The position numbers and the translations under genes were made by a program. From Pseudomonas vlassakiae (GTDB taxonomy: Bacteria > Pseudomonadota > Gammaproteobacteria > Pseudomonadales > Pseudomonadaceae), in NCBI RefSeq assembly GCF_014269035.2, contig NZ_JABWRP020000001.1:417039-481038 (forward strand): a stretch of DNA of 64,000 nucleotides. Reading direction: 5' to 3'. Positions 17,488 to 27,456 of the stretch are shown here, in pieces. How positions within the stretch are numbered: the stretch's first letter is position 1; each line of letters opens with the position of its first letter. Under the pieces are notes generated by a model, which did not search any database, was not told the DNA's origin, and worked only from the letters and a program-made list of their open reading frames with translations.

Positions 17488-18198
17488 TCAGTCGAGGGCG
17501 GGGAGGTCGATCTTCAGGCGCTTGGCCGAGGCGCGCAGGTGCGCTTCAGCGCAGGCTGCGGCGGCCTGGCGGTCGCCATCGGCGATGGCCCGGTACAGCG
17601 CCTGGTGTTCGCGGTTGGCATCGGCCGAACCGCCCACCGAGTGGGCCGCGGAGTTTTCCCAGGCGGTGCGCCGTGCGCTGGCCAGCTGGCCGCCGAGGAA
17701 GTCGTGGAAGGCCACGAAGTAATCGTTCTTGCTGGCTTCGGCAATCGCCCGGTGGAAGGCCACGTCGGCGGCCGAGGCGGTGGCGAAGTCGCTGCGCTTG
17801 TCGAGCATTGCCTGCAGGGCCTTGGCCATGTGCGCCAGGTCCTGCTCGTCACGACGGCGGGCGGCGATGGCGGCGGCCTGGGTCTCGATCCACAGGCGCA
17901 TTTCGAACATCTGCGTAAGGTCCGGCGTGCGGCCTTGGCTACCGGGGAAGCGGAACACGGTGCCGGCGGGTGTCTGCGAGATGTAGGAACCGAGCCCGCG
18001 ACGGGCGATCAGCACGCCATCGGCCTTGAGTTGCGCCACGGCCTCGCGCACCACCGAGCGGCTGACGTTCAGCTGTTCGGCCAGTTGCTGTTCGGTGGGC
18101 AGGCGCGATTCGGCGGCCAGGCGACCGGAATCGATTTCGGCGCGGATGGCGCTGACGACCCGGTCTACCAAGGTGTCAGGGCGCTGGAGCTCTAGCAT
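17488..18198 (-). CDS. lhgR: GntR/FadR-type transcriptional regulator, probable LhgR
   Basis: 236 aa. N-terminal winged helix (about 10-75: ESRLPTEQQLAEQLNVSRS, VVREAVAQLKADGVL) and a C-terminal FCD ligand-binding domain (about 90-225), including the metal/acid-binding pattern DVAFHRAIAEAS and HQALYRAIADGD. Located directly upstream of lhgO in the same direction. An L-2-hydroxyglutarate-responsive repressor named LhgR has been described next to lhgO in P. putida, and this gene fits that description. The operator-like palindrome shared by the two promoters suggests autoregulation. Confidence 0.8.
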   Translation of the reverse strand: MLELQRPDTLVDRVVSAIRAEIDSGRLAAESRLPTEQQLAEQLNVSRSVVREAVAQLKADGVLIARRGLGSYISQTPAGTVFRFPGSQGRTPDLTQMFEMRLWIETQAAAIAARRRDEQDLAHMAKALQAMLDKRSDFATASAADVAFHRAIAEASKNDYFVAFHDFLGGQLASARRTAWENSAAHSVGGSADANREHQALYRAIADGDRQAAAACAEAHLRASAKRLKIDLPALD

Positions 18199-18214
18199 GG
18201 GAACGCTTGCCTAG

Positions 18215-18233
18215 TTATCAGGTTGTCAGACAA
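18215..18233. promoter_or_regulatory. Putative LhgR operator upstream of lhgR
   Basis: Contains the perfect 11-bp palindrome TTGTCAGACAA (18223-18233) within the 17-mer shared with the lhgO promoter. It is 17-35 bp before the lhgR start codon, consistent with autorepression by a FadR-like dimer. Confidence 0.65.
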
Positions 18234-18347
18234 TGCCTGTAGTGGGGGCGGGGTGTCAATGGGGTCAGTGGGAGCTACGGGTGCATGAGTGTCTGGTCTC
18301 ATCTGCGCTGCAAATCGACCGGCGTGCACCCGGCACCCACTAAAAAA

Positions 18348-18701
18348 TCACAGCTCGCTGACAAAGGTGCCGGTGCCATCGAGGATATTTCGCAATGTCA
18401 GCGCCACCTCCTCAAGGTCAGTCCCCGCCGAAGTCAGCACGATCTCCAGCGCTTCGTCCCCTTTCAGTGCATCCCGATCACCGGCTGCCACTTCGATCAG
18501 CAGGCGCTGCGCGCTCAAGGTCACCTTCAACCCATCCAGCGTCGACGGCTCATCATCCAGGGTCAGGTCGACGGTGTCTTCATCCGGATAGCGGGTCAGC
18601 AAGAACATCTGCCCCTTGTCGCTGTGGCAGCACAAGGTCGCCATGTTGTCTTCCTCGTCATCGCAAGGGGTGGCGAACAGCACGGCGGTGTGGATTTGCA
18701 T
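18348..18701 (-). CDS. Small acidic hypothetical protein, possibly Imm10-like
   Basis: 117 aa from the ATG at 18701. A later ATG at 18644 (98 aa) has a much better ribosome binding site, GAGGAA at 7-nt spacing, so the start is uncertain. The sequence alternates strands and ends in a helix: FLLTRYPDEDTVDLTLDDE, then LKVTLSAQRLLIEV, then LEEVALTLRNIL. This pattern resembles the Imm10 immunity-protein family as I remember it, but the match is weak and no toxin gene is adjacent. No signal peptide. Function unknown. Confidence 0.6.
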   Translation of the reverse strand: MQIHTAVLFATPCDDEEDNMATLCCHSDKGQMFLLTRYPDEDTVDLTLDDEPSTLDGLKVTLSAQRLLIEVAAGDRDALKGDEALEIVLTSAGTDLEEVALTLRNILDGTGTFVSEL

Positions 18702-18976
18702 GGCTACGACTCGGGTCAAGGGTAATGGGAGGGAATTCTGACAGCCTTGCAGCCATCCATAAACGTAAAGTTGCCAGCCCTTGACCGAAATTGTCGCAGC
18801 CTCGCAAGCGGCGATGACCGCTCAGTCGTTAAGCTTCGGCGAGCCCTGGACGTGCCTGCCACGTTCAACGTCTGGTTTTTACCGTCCGGCTTGCCATGGG
18901 TTGGCTATCGTTGATCCGTACATGGCGGACATGCGCGACGCTTCAACTATTACAAAGCCCAAGCGGAGTACCACAG

Positions 18977-21900
18977 ATGGCGTTCTTCACCGCAGCCAGC
19001 AAAGCCGACTTCCAGCACCAACTGCAAGCGGCCCTGGCGCAGCACATCAGCGAACAGTCCCTGCCACAAGTGGCGCTGTTCGCCGAGCAGTTCTTCGGCA
19101 TCATCTCTCTGGACGAACTCACCCAGCGCAGGCTTTCGGACCTTGCCGGCTGTACCCTCTCGGCGTGGCGCATCATCGAGCGCTTCGACCCCGAATACCC
19201 GCAAGTGCGGGTGTACAACCCTGATTACGAGCGCAATGGCTGGCAGTCGACCCACACCGTGGTCGAAGTGCTGCATCACGACTTGCCGTTCCTGGTCGAC
19301 TCGGTGCGCACCGAGCTCAACCGCCGCGGCTACAGCATCCACACCCTGCAGACCACGGTGCTCAGCGTGCGCCGCGGTGCCAAGGGCGAACTGCTCGAAC
19401 TGCTGCCCAAGGGCACCCAGGGCGAAGGTGTGCGCCATGAGTCGCTGATGTACCTGGAGATCGACCGCTGCGCCAATGCCGCCGAACTGACCGTGCTGGC
19501 CCGCGAGATCGAGCAGGTGCTGGCCGAGGTACGCGTGGCGGTGGCTGATTTCGAGCCGATGAAAGCCAAGCTGCGCGAAATCCTCGCCGAGGTGGAAAAC
19601 ACCGCCTACGGCCCGGCCCAGCATGAAAAGGGCGAGGTCAAGGCCTTCCTCGAATGGCTGCTGGATAACCACTTCACCTTCCTCGGCTATGAAGAATTCA
19701 CCGTCCAGGCCGACAGCGACGGTGGCCAGATGGACTACGACGAGCAGTCGTTCCTCGGCCTGCCGCGCCGCCTGCGGGTGGGCCTGACGGCGGAAGAACT
19801 GCGCATCGAAGACTACGCCGTGGCCTACCTCAACGAGCCGCTGCTGCTGTCGTTCGCCAAGGCCGCGCTGCCCAGCCGCGTGCATCGCCCGGCCTACCCG
19901 GACTACGTGTCGATCCGCCAGCTGGATGCCGACGGCAAGGTCATCAAGGAGCACCGCTTCATGGGCCTGTACACGTCGTCGGTGTACGGCGAGAGCGTGC
20001 ATGCCATCCCTTACATTCGCGTGAAGGTCGCCGAAGTCGAACGCCGGTCCGGCTTCGACCCGAAAGCGCACCTGGGCAAGGAACTGGCCCAGGTGCTCGA
20101 AGTGCTGCCACGCGACGACCTGTTCCAGACCCCGATCGACGAGTTGTTCAACACCGTCATGTCGATCGTGCAGATCCAGGAACGCAACAAGATCCGCGTG
20201 TTCCTGCGCAAGGACCCGTACGGGCGCTTCTGCTACTGCCTGGCCTACGTGCCGCGCGAGATCTACTCCACCGAAGTGCGGCAGAAGATCCAGCAGGTGC
20301 TGATGGAGCGCCTGAAGGCCAGCGACTGCGAGTTCTGGACCTTCTTCTCCGAATCGGTTCTGGCGCGCGTGCAGCTGATTCTGCGGGTCGACCCGAAGAA
20401 CCGCATCGACATCGACCCGCAGCTACTGGAAAACGAAGTGATCCAGGCCTGCCGCTCGTGGCATGACGACTACTCGGCGCTGGTCATCGAGAACTTCGGC
20501 GAAGCCCAGGGCACCAACATCCTGGCGGACTTCCCCAAAGGCTTCCCGGCTGGCTACCGCGAGCGCTTCCCGGCGCATTCGGCGGTGGTCGACCTGCAGC
20601 ACGTGGTGGCGCTGTCCGAGCACAAGCCGCTGGCGATGAGTTTCTACCAGCCGCTGACCCGCCTGGGCGACCGCCTGCTGCACTGCAAGCTGTACCATGC
20701 CGATACCCCGCTGGCGCTGTCGGACGTGCTGCCGATCCTGGAAAACCTTGGCCTGCGCGTACTCGGCGAATTCCCATACCGCCTGCGCCACACCAGCGGG
20801 CGCGAGTTCTGGATCCACGACTTCGCCTTCACCTACAGCGAAGGCCTGGACCTGGACATCCAGCAGCTCAACGACATCCTGCAGGATGCCTTCATCCACA
20901 TCGTCAAGGGCGACGCCGAGAACGATGCCTTCAACCGTCTGGTGCTCACCGCCGGCCTGCCATGGCGTGACGTGGCGTTGCTGCGTGCCTATGCCCGTTA
21001 CCTGAAGCAGATCCGCCTGGGCTTCGACCTTGGCTACATCGCCAGCACCCTGAACAACCACACCGAGATCGCCCGCGAACTGACCCGGTTGTTCAAGACC
21101 CGCTTCTACCTGGCGCGCAAGCTCACCACCGAAGACCTGGACGACAAGCAGCAACGCCTGGAGCAGGCGATCCTCACCGCCCTGGACAATGTTCAGGTGC
21201 TCAACGAGGACCGCATCCTGCGCCGCTACCTGGACCTGATCAAGGCCACCCTGCGCACCAACTTCTACCAGCCGGATGGCAACGGCCAGAACAAGTCGTA
21301 CTTCAGCTTCAAGTTCAACCCCAAGCTGATTCCCGAGCTGCCCAAGCCTGTGCCGAAGTTCGAGATCTTCGTCTATTCGCCACGGGTCGAGGGCGTGCAC
21401 CTGCGCTTTGGCAATGTCGCCCGCGGCGGCCTGCGCTGGTCGGACCGCGAGGAAGACTTCCGCACCGAAGTGCTGGGCCTGGTCAAAGCCCAGCAGGTGA
21501 AGAACTCGGTGATCGTGCCGGTCGGCGCCAAGGGTGGCTTCCTGCCGCGCCGGCTGCCGCTGGGCGGTAGCCGCGACGAGATCGCCGCCGAGGGCGTGGC
21601 GTGCTATCGCATCTTCATCTCCGGCCTGCTCGACATCACCGACAACCTCAAGGACGGTGGCGTGGTGCCGCCGGCCAACGTGGTGCGTCACGATGACGAC
21701 GATCCGTACCTGGTGGTGGCGGCCGACAAGGGCACCGCGACCTTCTCCGACATCGCCAACGGCATCGCCATCGACTACGGCTTCTGGCTCGGCGACGCGT
21801 TCGCCTCGGGTGGCTCGGCCGGTTATGACCACAAGAAGATGGGTATCACCGCCCGTGGCGCCTGGGTCGGTGTGCAGCGCCACTTCCGCGAGCGCGGCAT

Positions 21901-23842
21901 CAATGTGCAGCAGGACCCGATCACCGTGATCGGCATCGGCGACATGGCCGGCGACGTGTTCGGCAACGGCCTGCTGATGTCCGACAAGTTGCAACTGGTG
22001 GCGGCGTTCAACCACCTGCACATCTTCATCGACCCGAACCCGGACCCGGCCACCAGCTTCGTCGAGCGCAAGCGCTTGTTCGACCTGCCGCGCTCGGCCT
22101 GGAGCGACTACGACACCAGCATCATGTCCGAAGGCGGCGGGATCTTCCCGCGCAGCGCCAAAAGCATCGCCATCAGCCCGCAGATGAAGGAACGCTTCGC
22201 CATCGAAGCCGACCGCCTGACCCCGACCGAACTGCTGCACGCGCTGCTCAAGGCACCGGTCGACCTGCTGTGGAACGGCGGCATCGGTACCTACGTCAAG
22301 GCCAGCACTGAAAGCCACGCCGATGTCGGCGACAAGGCCAACGATGCCCTGCGCGTCAACGGCAACGAACTGCGCTGCAAGGTGGTAGGCGAGGGTGGCA
22401 ACCTCGGCATGACCCAGCTCGGTCGTGTCGAATTCGGCCTGCATGGCGGCGCCACCAACACCGACTTCATCGACAACGCCGGTGGCGTGGACTGCTCCGA
22501 CCACGAAGTCAATATCAAGATCCTGCTCAACGAAGTGGTGCAGGGTGGCGACATGACCGAGAAACAGCGCAACCAGTTGCTCGGCAGCATGACCGACGAA
22601 GTGGCTGGCCTGGTGCTGGGCAACAACTACAAGCAGACCCAGGCCCTGTCGCTGGCAGCCCGCCGCGCCCGCGAGCGGATCGCCGAATACAAGCGCCTGA
22701 TGGCCGACCTCGAAAGCCGTGGCAAGCTGGACCGCGCCATCGAGTTCCTGCCGTCGGAGGAACAGCTGGCCGAGCGACTGGCCGCTGGCCAGGGCCTGAC
22801 CCGCGCCGAGCTGTCGGTGCTGATTTCGTACAGCAAGATCGACCTCAAGGAGCAGCTGCTCAAGTCGCTGGTGCCGGACGACGACTACCTGACCCGCGAC
22901 ATGGAAACCGCCTTCCCGCCGTCGCTGGTCAGCAAGTTCGCCGACGCCATGCGCCGTCACCGCCTGAAGCGCGAAATCGTCAGCACCCAGATCGCCAACG
23001 ACCTGGTCAACAACATGGGGATCACCTTCGTCCAGCGCCTGAAGGAGTCGACCGGCATGAGCCCGGCCAACGTCGCCGGGGCCTATGTGATCGTGCGTGA
23101 CATCTTCCACCTGCCGCACTGGTTCCGTCAGATCGAGGCGCTGGACTATCAGGTGCCGGCGGAGATCCAGCTGACCTTGATGGACGAGCTGATGCGCCTG
23201 GGCCGCCGCGCCACCCGCTGGTTCCTGCGCAGCCGCCGCAACGAGCAGGATGCCGGGCGTGACAGCGCGCACTTCGGGCCGAAGATCGCCCAGTTGGGGC
23301 TCAAGCTCGACGAGCTGCTGGAAGGCCCGACCCGCGAGCGCTGGATGGTGCGCTACCAGAGCTTCGTCGATGCCGGTGTGCCGGAGCTGCTGGCGCGCAT
23401 GGTTGCCGGTACCACCCACCTGTACACCCTGCTGCCGATCATCGAGGCCTCGGACGTGACCGGCCATGACCCGGCGCAGGTGGCCAAGGCGTTCTTCGCC
23501 GTGGGCAGCGCGCTGGACCTGACCTGGTACCTGCAGGAAATCAGCAACCTGCCGGTGGAGAACAATTGGCAGGCCCTGGCCCGCGAGGCGTTCCGTGACG
23601 ACATCGACCTGCAGCAGCGGGCGATCACCATCTCGGTCTTGCAGATGGCCGATGCGCCGGAAGACATGGACGCCCGGGTGGCGCTGTGGGCCGAGCAGCA
23701 CCGGGTGATGGTCGAGCGTTGGCGCGCCATGCTCGACGACCTGCGCAACGCCACCGGCACCGACTATGCGATGTACGCGGTGGCCAACCGCGAGCTGGTC
23801 GACCTGGCGCTGAGTGGCCAGGCGGCGGTGCTGCCGTCCTGA
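18977..23842 (+). CDS. gdhB: NAD-specific glutamate dehydrogenase, large type
   Basis: 1621 aa, the size of the very large (about 180 kDa) NAD-dependent glutamate dehydrogenases of Pseudomonas. Contains regulatory N-terminal ACT-like regions, the catalytic segment with VPVGAKGGF (substrate-binding Lys) and GLRWSDREEDFRTEVLGLVK (part: GLRWSDREEDFRTE), and the NAD-binding region VIGIGDMAGDVFGNG. It deaminates glutamate to 2-oxoglutarate and ammonium in catabolism, and arginine often regulates it in this family. ATG 18977 has GCGGAG 8 nt upstream; the longer open frame back to 18896 has no ribosome binding site. Confidence 0.97.
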   Translation: MAFFTAASKADFQHQLQAALAQHISEQSLPQVALFAEQFFGIISLDELTQRRLSDLAGCTLSAWRIIERFDPEYPQVRVYNPDYERNGWQSTHTVVEVLHHDLPFLVDSVRTELNRRGYSIHTLQTTVLSVRRGAKGELLELLPKGTQGEGVRHESLMYLEIDRCANAAELTVLAREIEQVLAEVRVAVADFEPMKAKLREILAEVENTAYGPAQHEKGEVKAFLEWLLDNHFTFLGYEEFTVQADSDGGQMDYDEQSFLGLPRRLRVGLTAEELRIEDYAVAYLNEPLLLSFAKAALPSRVHRPAYPDYVSIRQLDADGKVIKEHRFMGLYTSSVYGESVHAIPYIRVKVAEVERRSGFDPKAHLGKELAQVLEVLPRDDLFQTPIDELFNTVMSIVQIQERNKIRVFLRKDPYGRFCYCLAYVPREIYSTEVRQKIQQVLMERLKASDCEFWTFFSESVLARVQLILRVDPKNRIDIDPQLLENEVIQACRSWHDDYSALVIENFGEAQGTNILADFPKGFPAGYRERFPAHSAVVDLQHVVALSEHKPLAMSFYQPLTRLGDRLLHCKLYHADTPLALSDVLPILENLGLRVLGEFPYRLRHTSGREFWIHDFAFTYSEGLDLDIQQLNDILQDAFIHIVKGDAENDAFNRLVLTAGLPWRDVALLRAYARYLKQIRLGFDLGYIASTLNNHTEIARELTRLFKTRFYLARKLTTEDLDDKQQRLEQAILTALDNVQVLNEDRILRRYLDLIKATLRTNFYQPDGNGQNKSYFSFKFNPKLIPELPKPVPKFEIFVYSPRVEGVHLRFGNVARGGLRWSDREEDFRTEVLGLVKAQQVKNSVIVPVGAKGGFLPRRLPLGGSRDEIAAEGVACYRIFISGLLDITDNLKDGGVVPPANVVRHDDDDPYLVVAADKGTATFSDIANGIAIDYGFWLGDAFASGGSAGYDHKKMGITARGAWVGVQRHFRERGINVQQDPITVIGIGDMAGDVFGNGLLMSDKLQLVAAFNHLHIFIDPNPDPATSFVERKRLFDLPRSAWSDYDTSIMSEGGGIFPRSAKSIAISPQMKERFAIEADRLTPTELLHALLKAPVDLLWNGGIGTYVKASTESHADVGDKANDALRVNGNELRCKVVGEGGNLGMTQLGRVEFGLHGGATNTDFIDNAGGVDCSDHEVNIKILLNEVVQGGDMTEKQRNQLLGSMTDEVAGLVLGNNYKQTQALSLAARRARERIAEYKRLMADLESRGKLDRAIEFLPSEEQLAERLAAGQGLTRAELSVLISYSKIDLKEQLLKSLVPDDDYLTRDMETAFPPSLVSKFADAMRRHRLKREIVSTQIANDLVNNMGITFVQRLKESTGMSPANVAGAYVIVRDIFHLPHWFRQIEALDYQVPAEIQLTLMDELMRLGRRATRWFLRSRRNEQDAGRDSAHFGPKIAQLGLKLDELLEGPTRERWMVRYQSFVDAGVPELLARMVAGTTHLYTLLPIIEASDVTGHDPAQVAKAFFAVGSALDLTWYLQEISNLPVENNWQALAREAFRDDIDLQQRAITISVLQMADAPEDMDARVALWAEQHRVMVERWRAMLDDLRNATGTDYAMYAVANRELVDLALSGQAAVLPS

Positions 23843-23862
23843 AACTTTCAGTGAGGTAAAAC

Positions 23863-23893
23863 AAAGCCCCGGCAGCGATGTCGGGGCTTTTTC
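23863..23893 (+). terminator. Intrinsic terminator of gdhB
   Basis: Stem AAAGCCCCG/CGGGGCTTT with a 10-nt loop, followed by TTTTTC, 20 nt after the gdhB stop. Confidence 0.9.
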
Positions 23894-23968
23894 ATGGGCG
23901 ACTGGCGTGGAATTTGTGGTAGCGCTCGATCTCACCGGCGATAAAGATCTGGTGGCGAGCCTTTTGTC

Positions 23969-24787
23969 CTACTTGAACCTGCGCTCCACGCCTTTTTCCA
24001 CCAGGATCTTCGCCGAAATCTCTTCCACCGAAAAATGCGTCGAATTGATGTTGGGAATGTTCTCCCGGCGGAACAGGTTCTCCACCTCGCGCACCTCGAA
24101 TTCGCACTGGGCGAAGCTCGAATAGCGGCTGTTGGGCTTGCGCTCGTGGCGGATGGCGGTCAGGCGGTCGGGGTCGATGGTCAGGCCGAACAGCTTGCTG
24201 TGGTGCTTCTTCAGCACCGCCGGCAATTGCAGGCGCTCCATGTCGTCCTCGGTCAGCGGATAGTTGGCGGCGCGAATACCGAACTGCATGGCCATGTACA
24301 GGCAGGTGGGCGTCTTGCCGCAGCGCGATACGCCGACCAGGATCAGGTCGGCCTTGTCGTAGTAGTGGGTGCGCGCGCCGTCGTCGTTGTCCAGGGCGAA
24401 ATTCACCGCCTCGATGCGTTCCATGTAGTTGGAGTTGCCACCAATCGAGTGCGATTTGCCGACGGAATACGACGAATGGGCCGTCAGTTCCTGCTCGAGC
24501 GGGGATAAAAACGAAGAAAAGATGTCGATCATGAAGCCGTTCGACGTCGCCAGGATCTCGCGGATGTCCTGATTGACGATGGTGTCGAAGATGATCGGCC
24601 GCATGCCATCGCGCTCTGCGGCGGCATTGATCTGCTGCACCATGGTCCGCGCTTTTTCCGGGCTGTCGATGTACGGACGAGTGAATTTATTGAACGGAAT
24701 GCTTTCGAATTGAGCGAGCAGGCTCTGGCCCAGGGTTTCGGCGGTGATGCCGGTGCCATCGGAGATGAAGAACGCGGTTCGTTTCAT
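23969..24787 (-). CDS. ppsR: PEP synthase regulatory protein (bifunctional kinase/pyrophosphorylase)
   Basis: 272 aa of the DUF299 family. P-loop GVSRCGKT at residues 152-159, N-terminal [14 protein letters not shown] and the conserved [14 protein letters not shown]. The protein inactivates phosphoenolpyruvate synthase by ADP-dependent phosphorylation and reactivates it by Pi-dependent dephosphorylation. It is transcribed divergently from its target, ppsA, with 191 bp between the start codons. ATG 24787 is the family start; the open frame upstream runs into the intergenic region. Confidence 0.95.
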   Translation of the reverse strand: MKRTAFFISDGTGITAETLGQSLLAQFESIPFNKFTRPYIDSPEKARTMVQQINAAAERDGMRPIIFDTIVNQDIREILATSNGFMIDIFSSFLSPLEQELTAHSSYSVGKSHSIGGNSNYMERIEAVNFALDNDDGARTHYYDKADLILVGVSRCGKTPTCLYMAMQFGIRAANYPLTEDDMERLQLPAVLKKHHSKLFGLTIDPDRLTAIRHERKPNSRYSSFAQCEFEVREVENLFRRENIPNINSTHFSVEEISAKILVEKGVERRFK

Positions 24788-24978
24788 TTGCGATCTGGGC
24801 CTTAAGCTGATGACGTTTCTTGGATATGATAAGTTCGGTTTGCCGAATGCGGCTGTCAGCAATTCTGCCATATTTTGCGAACCTATATTCCAGGTACAGG
24901 CCACAAGCGTCCGGCCCAGTCAACGAAGGCAGGCGGGCGCCCTTGAGCTTTTCCAATACAGTTAGTGGAGAGATCACC

Positions 24979-27354
24979 TTGGTAGAGTACGTAGTTTCCC
25001 TCGATAAGCTCGGCGTCCACGATGTGGAGCATGTGGGGGGCAAGAACGCATCCCTGGGCGAGATGATCAGTAACCTCGCTGGTGCCGGTGTGTCGGTGCC
25101 GGGCGGCTTTGCCACTACGGCTCAGGCGTACCGTGACTTCCTCGAACAGAGTGGCCTGAACGACAAGATTCACGCTGCGCTCGATGCGCTGGACGTTGAT
25201 GACGTCAACGCCCTGGCCAAGACCGGCGCGCAGATCCGCCAGTGGGTGATGGAGGCCGACTTCCCGGCCCGCCTGGATGCAGAAATCCGCACCGCCTTCG
25301 CCGAAATGTCCCAGGGCAACGACAACATGGCCGTGGCCGTGCGTTCCTCGGCCACCGCCGAAGACCTGCCGGACGCCTCGTTCGCCGGCCAGCAGGAAAC
25401 CTTCCTCAACATCCGTGGCGTCGACAACGTGATCCGCGCGGCCAAGGAAGTGTTCGCCTCGCTGTTCAACGACCGCGCCATCGCCTACCGCGTGCACCAG
25501 GGCTTCGACCACAAGCTGGTGGCCCTGTCCGCCGGCGTGCAGCGCATGGTCCGTTCGGAAACCGGCACCGCCGGCGTGATGTTCACCCTCGACACCGAGT
25601 CGGGCTTCCGTGACGTGGTGTTCATCACCGGCGCCTACGGCCTGGGTGAAACCGTGGTGCAGGGCGCGGTCAACCCTGACGAATTCTACGTGCACAAACA
25701 AACCCTGCAGGCTGGTCGCCCGGCCATCCTGCGCCGCAACCTGGGCAGCAAGGCGATCAAGATGGTCTATGGCGACGAAGCCAAGGCCGGCCGCTCGGTC
25801 AAGACCATCGAGGTCGACCGTGCCGATCGCGCCCGTTTCTGCCTGAGCGACGATGAAGTCAACGAACTGGCCAAGCAGGCGATGATCATCGAGCAGCACT
25901 ACCAGCGCCCGATGGACATCGAGTGGGCCAAGGACGGTGATGACGGCAAGCTGTACATCGTCCAGGCTCGCCCTGAGACCGTGAAGAGCCGCGCCAGCGC
26001 CAACGTCATGGAACGTTACCTGCTTAAAGAGAAGGGCACCGTGCTGGTCGAAGGTCGCGCCATCGGCCAGCGCATTGGCGCCGGCAAGGTCCGCGTGATC
26101 AACGACGTGTCCGAGATGGACAAGGTGCAGCCCGGCGACGTGCTGGTTTCCGACATGACCGACCCGGACTGGGAACCGGTGATGAAGCGCGCCAGCGCGA
26201 TCGTCACCAACCGTGGCGGGCGCACCTGCCACGCGGCGATCATTGCCCGTGAGCTGGGCATCCCGGCCGTGGTCGGTTGCGGCAATGCCACCCAGGTGCT
26301 CAAGGACGGCCAGGGCGTGACCGTATCCTGCGCCGAAGGCGACACCGGCTTCATCTTCGAGGGCGAGCTGGGCTTCGACGTCAAGCAGAACTCGGTGGAC
26401 GCCATGCCGGAGCTGCCGTTCAAGATCATGATGAACGTCGGCAACCCGGACCGCGCCTTCGACTTCGCCCAGCTGCCGAACGCCGGTGTCGGCCTGGCAC
26501 GTCTGGAGTTCATCATCAACCGCATGATCGGCGTGCACCCCAAGGCACTGCTGAACTATGCCGGCCTGCCCGCCGAGCTGAAGGAAAGCGTCGACAAGCG
26601 CATCGCTGGCTACAACGACCCGGTCGGTTTCTATGTCGAGAAACTGGTCGAGGGCATCAGCACCCTGGCGGCAGCCTTCTACCCGAAAAAGGTCATCGTG
26701 CGTCTGTCGGACTTCAAGTCCAACGAGTACGCCAACCTGATCGGCGGCAAGCTCTATGAGCCGGAAGAAGAAAACCCGATGCTGGGCTTCCGCGGCGCCT
26801 CGCGCTACATCAGCGAGTCGTTCCGCGACTGCTTCGAGCTCGAGTGCCGTGCGCTCAAGCGCGTGCGCAACGAGATGGGCCTGACCAACGTCGAGATCAT
26901 GGTGCCGTTCGTGCGTACCCTGGGCGAAGCCAGCCAGGTCGTCGACCTGCTCGCCGAAAACGGCCTGGCCCGTGGCGACAACGGCCTGCGTGTGATCATG
27001 ATGTGCGAGTTGCCGTCCAACGCCATCCTCGCCGAAGAGTTCCTCGAATACTTCGACGGCTTCTCCATCGGCTCCAACGACCTGACCCAGCTGACCCTGG
27101 GCCTGGACCGTGACTCGGGCATCATCGCCCACCTGTTCGACGAGCGTAACCCGGCGGTGAAGAAGCTGCTGGCCAACGCCATCCAGGCGTGCAACAAGGC
27201 CGGCAAGTACATCGGCATTTGCGGCCAGGGCCCATCGGACCACCCGGACCTGGCCAAGTGGCTGATGGAGCAGGGCATCGAAAGCGTGTCGCTGAACCCG
27301 GACTCGGTCCTGGAGACCTGGTTCTTCCTGGCCGAAGGCCAGGGCGCGGCCTGA
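24979..27354 (+). CDS. ppsA: Phosphoenolpyruvate synthase
   Basis: 791 aa. ATP-grasp N-terminal domain ([11 protein letters not shown], then [19 protein letters not shown]), swivelling phosphohistidine domain with [15 protein letters not shown] (catalytic His about 418) and C-terminal PEP/pyruvate TIM barrel with [17 protein letters not shown] and the catalytic Cys region GICGQGPSD. Converts pyruvate and ATP to phosphoenolpyruvate for gluconeogenesis. The start is a TTG at 24979 with GGAGAG upstream. No ATG gives the family N-terminus ([11 protein letters not shown]), so the TTG is well supported. Confidence 0.97.
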   Translation: MVEYVVSLDKLGVHDVEHVGGKNASLGEMISNLAGAGVSVPGGFATTAQAYRDFLEQSGLNDKIHAALDALDVDDVNALAKTGAQIRQWVMEADFPARLDAEIRTAFAEMSQGNDNMAVAVRSSATAEDLPDASFAGQQETFLNIRGVDNVIRAAKEVFASLFNDRAIAYRVHQGFDHKLVALSAGVQRMVRSETGTAGVMFTLDTESGFRDVVFITGAYGLGETVVQGAVNPDEFYVHKQTLQAGRPAILRRNLGSKAIKMVYGDEAKAGRSVKTIEVDRADRARFCLSDDEVNELAKQAMIIEQHYQRPMDIEWAKDGDDGKLYIVQARPETVKSRASANVMERYLLKEKGTVLVEGRAIGQRIGAGKVRVINDVSEMDKVQPGDVLVSDMTDPDWEPVMKRASAIVTNRGGRTCHAAIIARELGIPAVVGCGNATQVLKDGQGVTVSCAEGDTGFIFEGELGFDVKQNSVDAMPELPFKIMMNVGNPDRAFDFAQLPNAGVGLARLEFIINRMIGVHPKALLNYAGLPAELKESVDKRIAGYNDPVGFYVEKLVEGISTLAAAFYPKKVIVRLSDFKSNEYANLIGGKLYEPEEENPMLGFRGASRYISESFRDCFELECRALKRVRNEMGLTNVEIMVPFVRTLGEASQVVDLLAENGLARGDNGLRVIMMCELPSNAILAEEFLEYFDGFSIGSNDLTQLTLGLDRDSGIIAHLFDERNPAVKKLLANAIQACNKAGKYIGICGQGPSDHPDLAKWLMEQGIESVSLNPDSVLETWFFLAEGQGAA

Positions 27355-27365
27355 TGCGGTAAATT

Positions 27366-27442
27366 GCGGGGGCGCGTCTGGCGCGCCTCCGCCTGGTTTT
27401 TTCCAGGGCGAGCTCCAGTGATGGATCCCGCCCTTTTTTGTG
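27366..27442 (+). terminator. Tandem terminator hairpins after ppsA
   Basis: First hairpin: GGCGCG/CGCGCC extended by GCGG/CCGC, followed by CTGGTTTTTT (27366-27402). Second: GGGCG/CGCCC ending in TTTTTTG (27407-27441). They separate ppsA from the hydrolase gene and argue against a hydrolase start upstream of 27442. Confidence 0.65.
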
Positions 27443-27456
27443 CACCAAGCAACCTT

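Noticed and set aside
20423..23935. Leftward open frame of 1170 codons opposite gdhB
   Set aside because: gdhB is certain on the plus strand with full-length family motifs. The antisense product is His/Asp/Val-rich shadow sequence.
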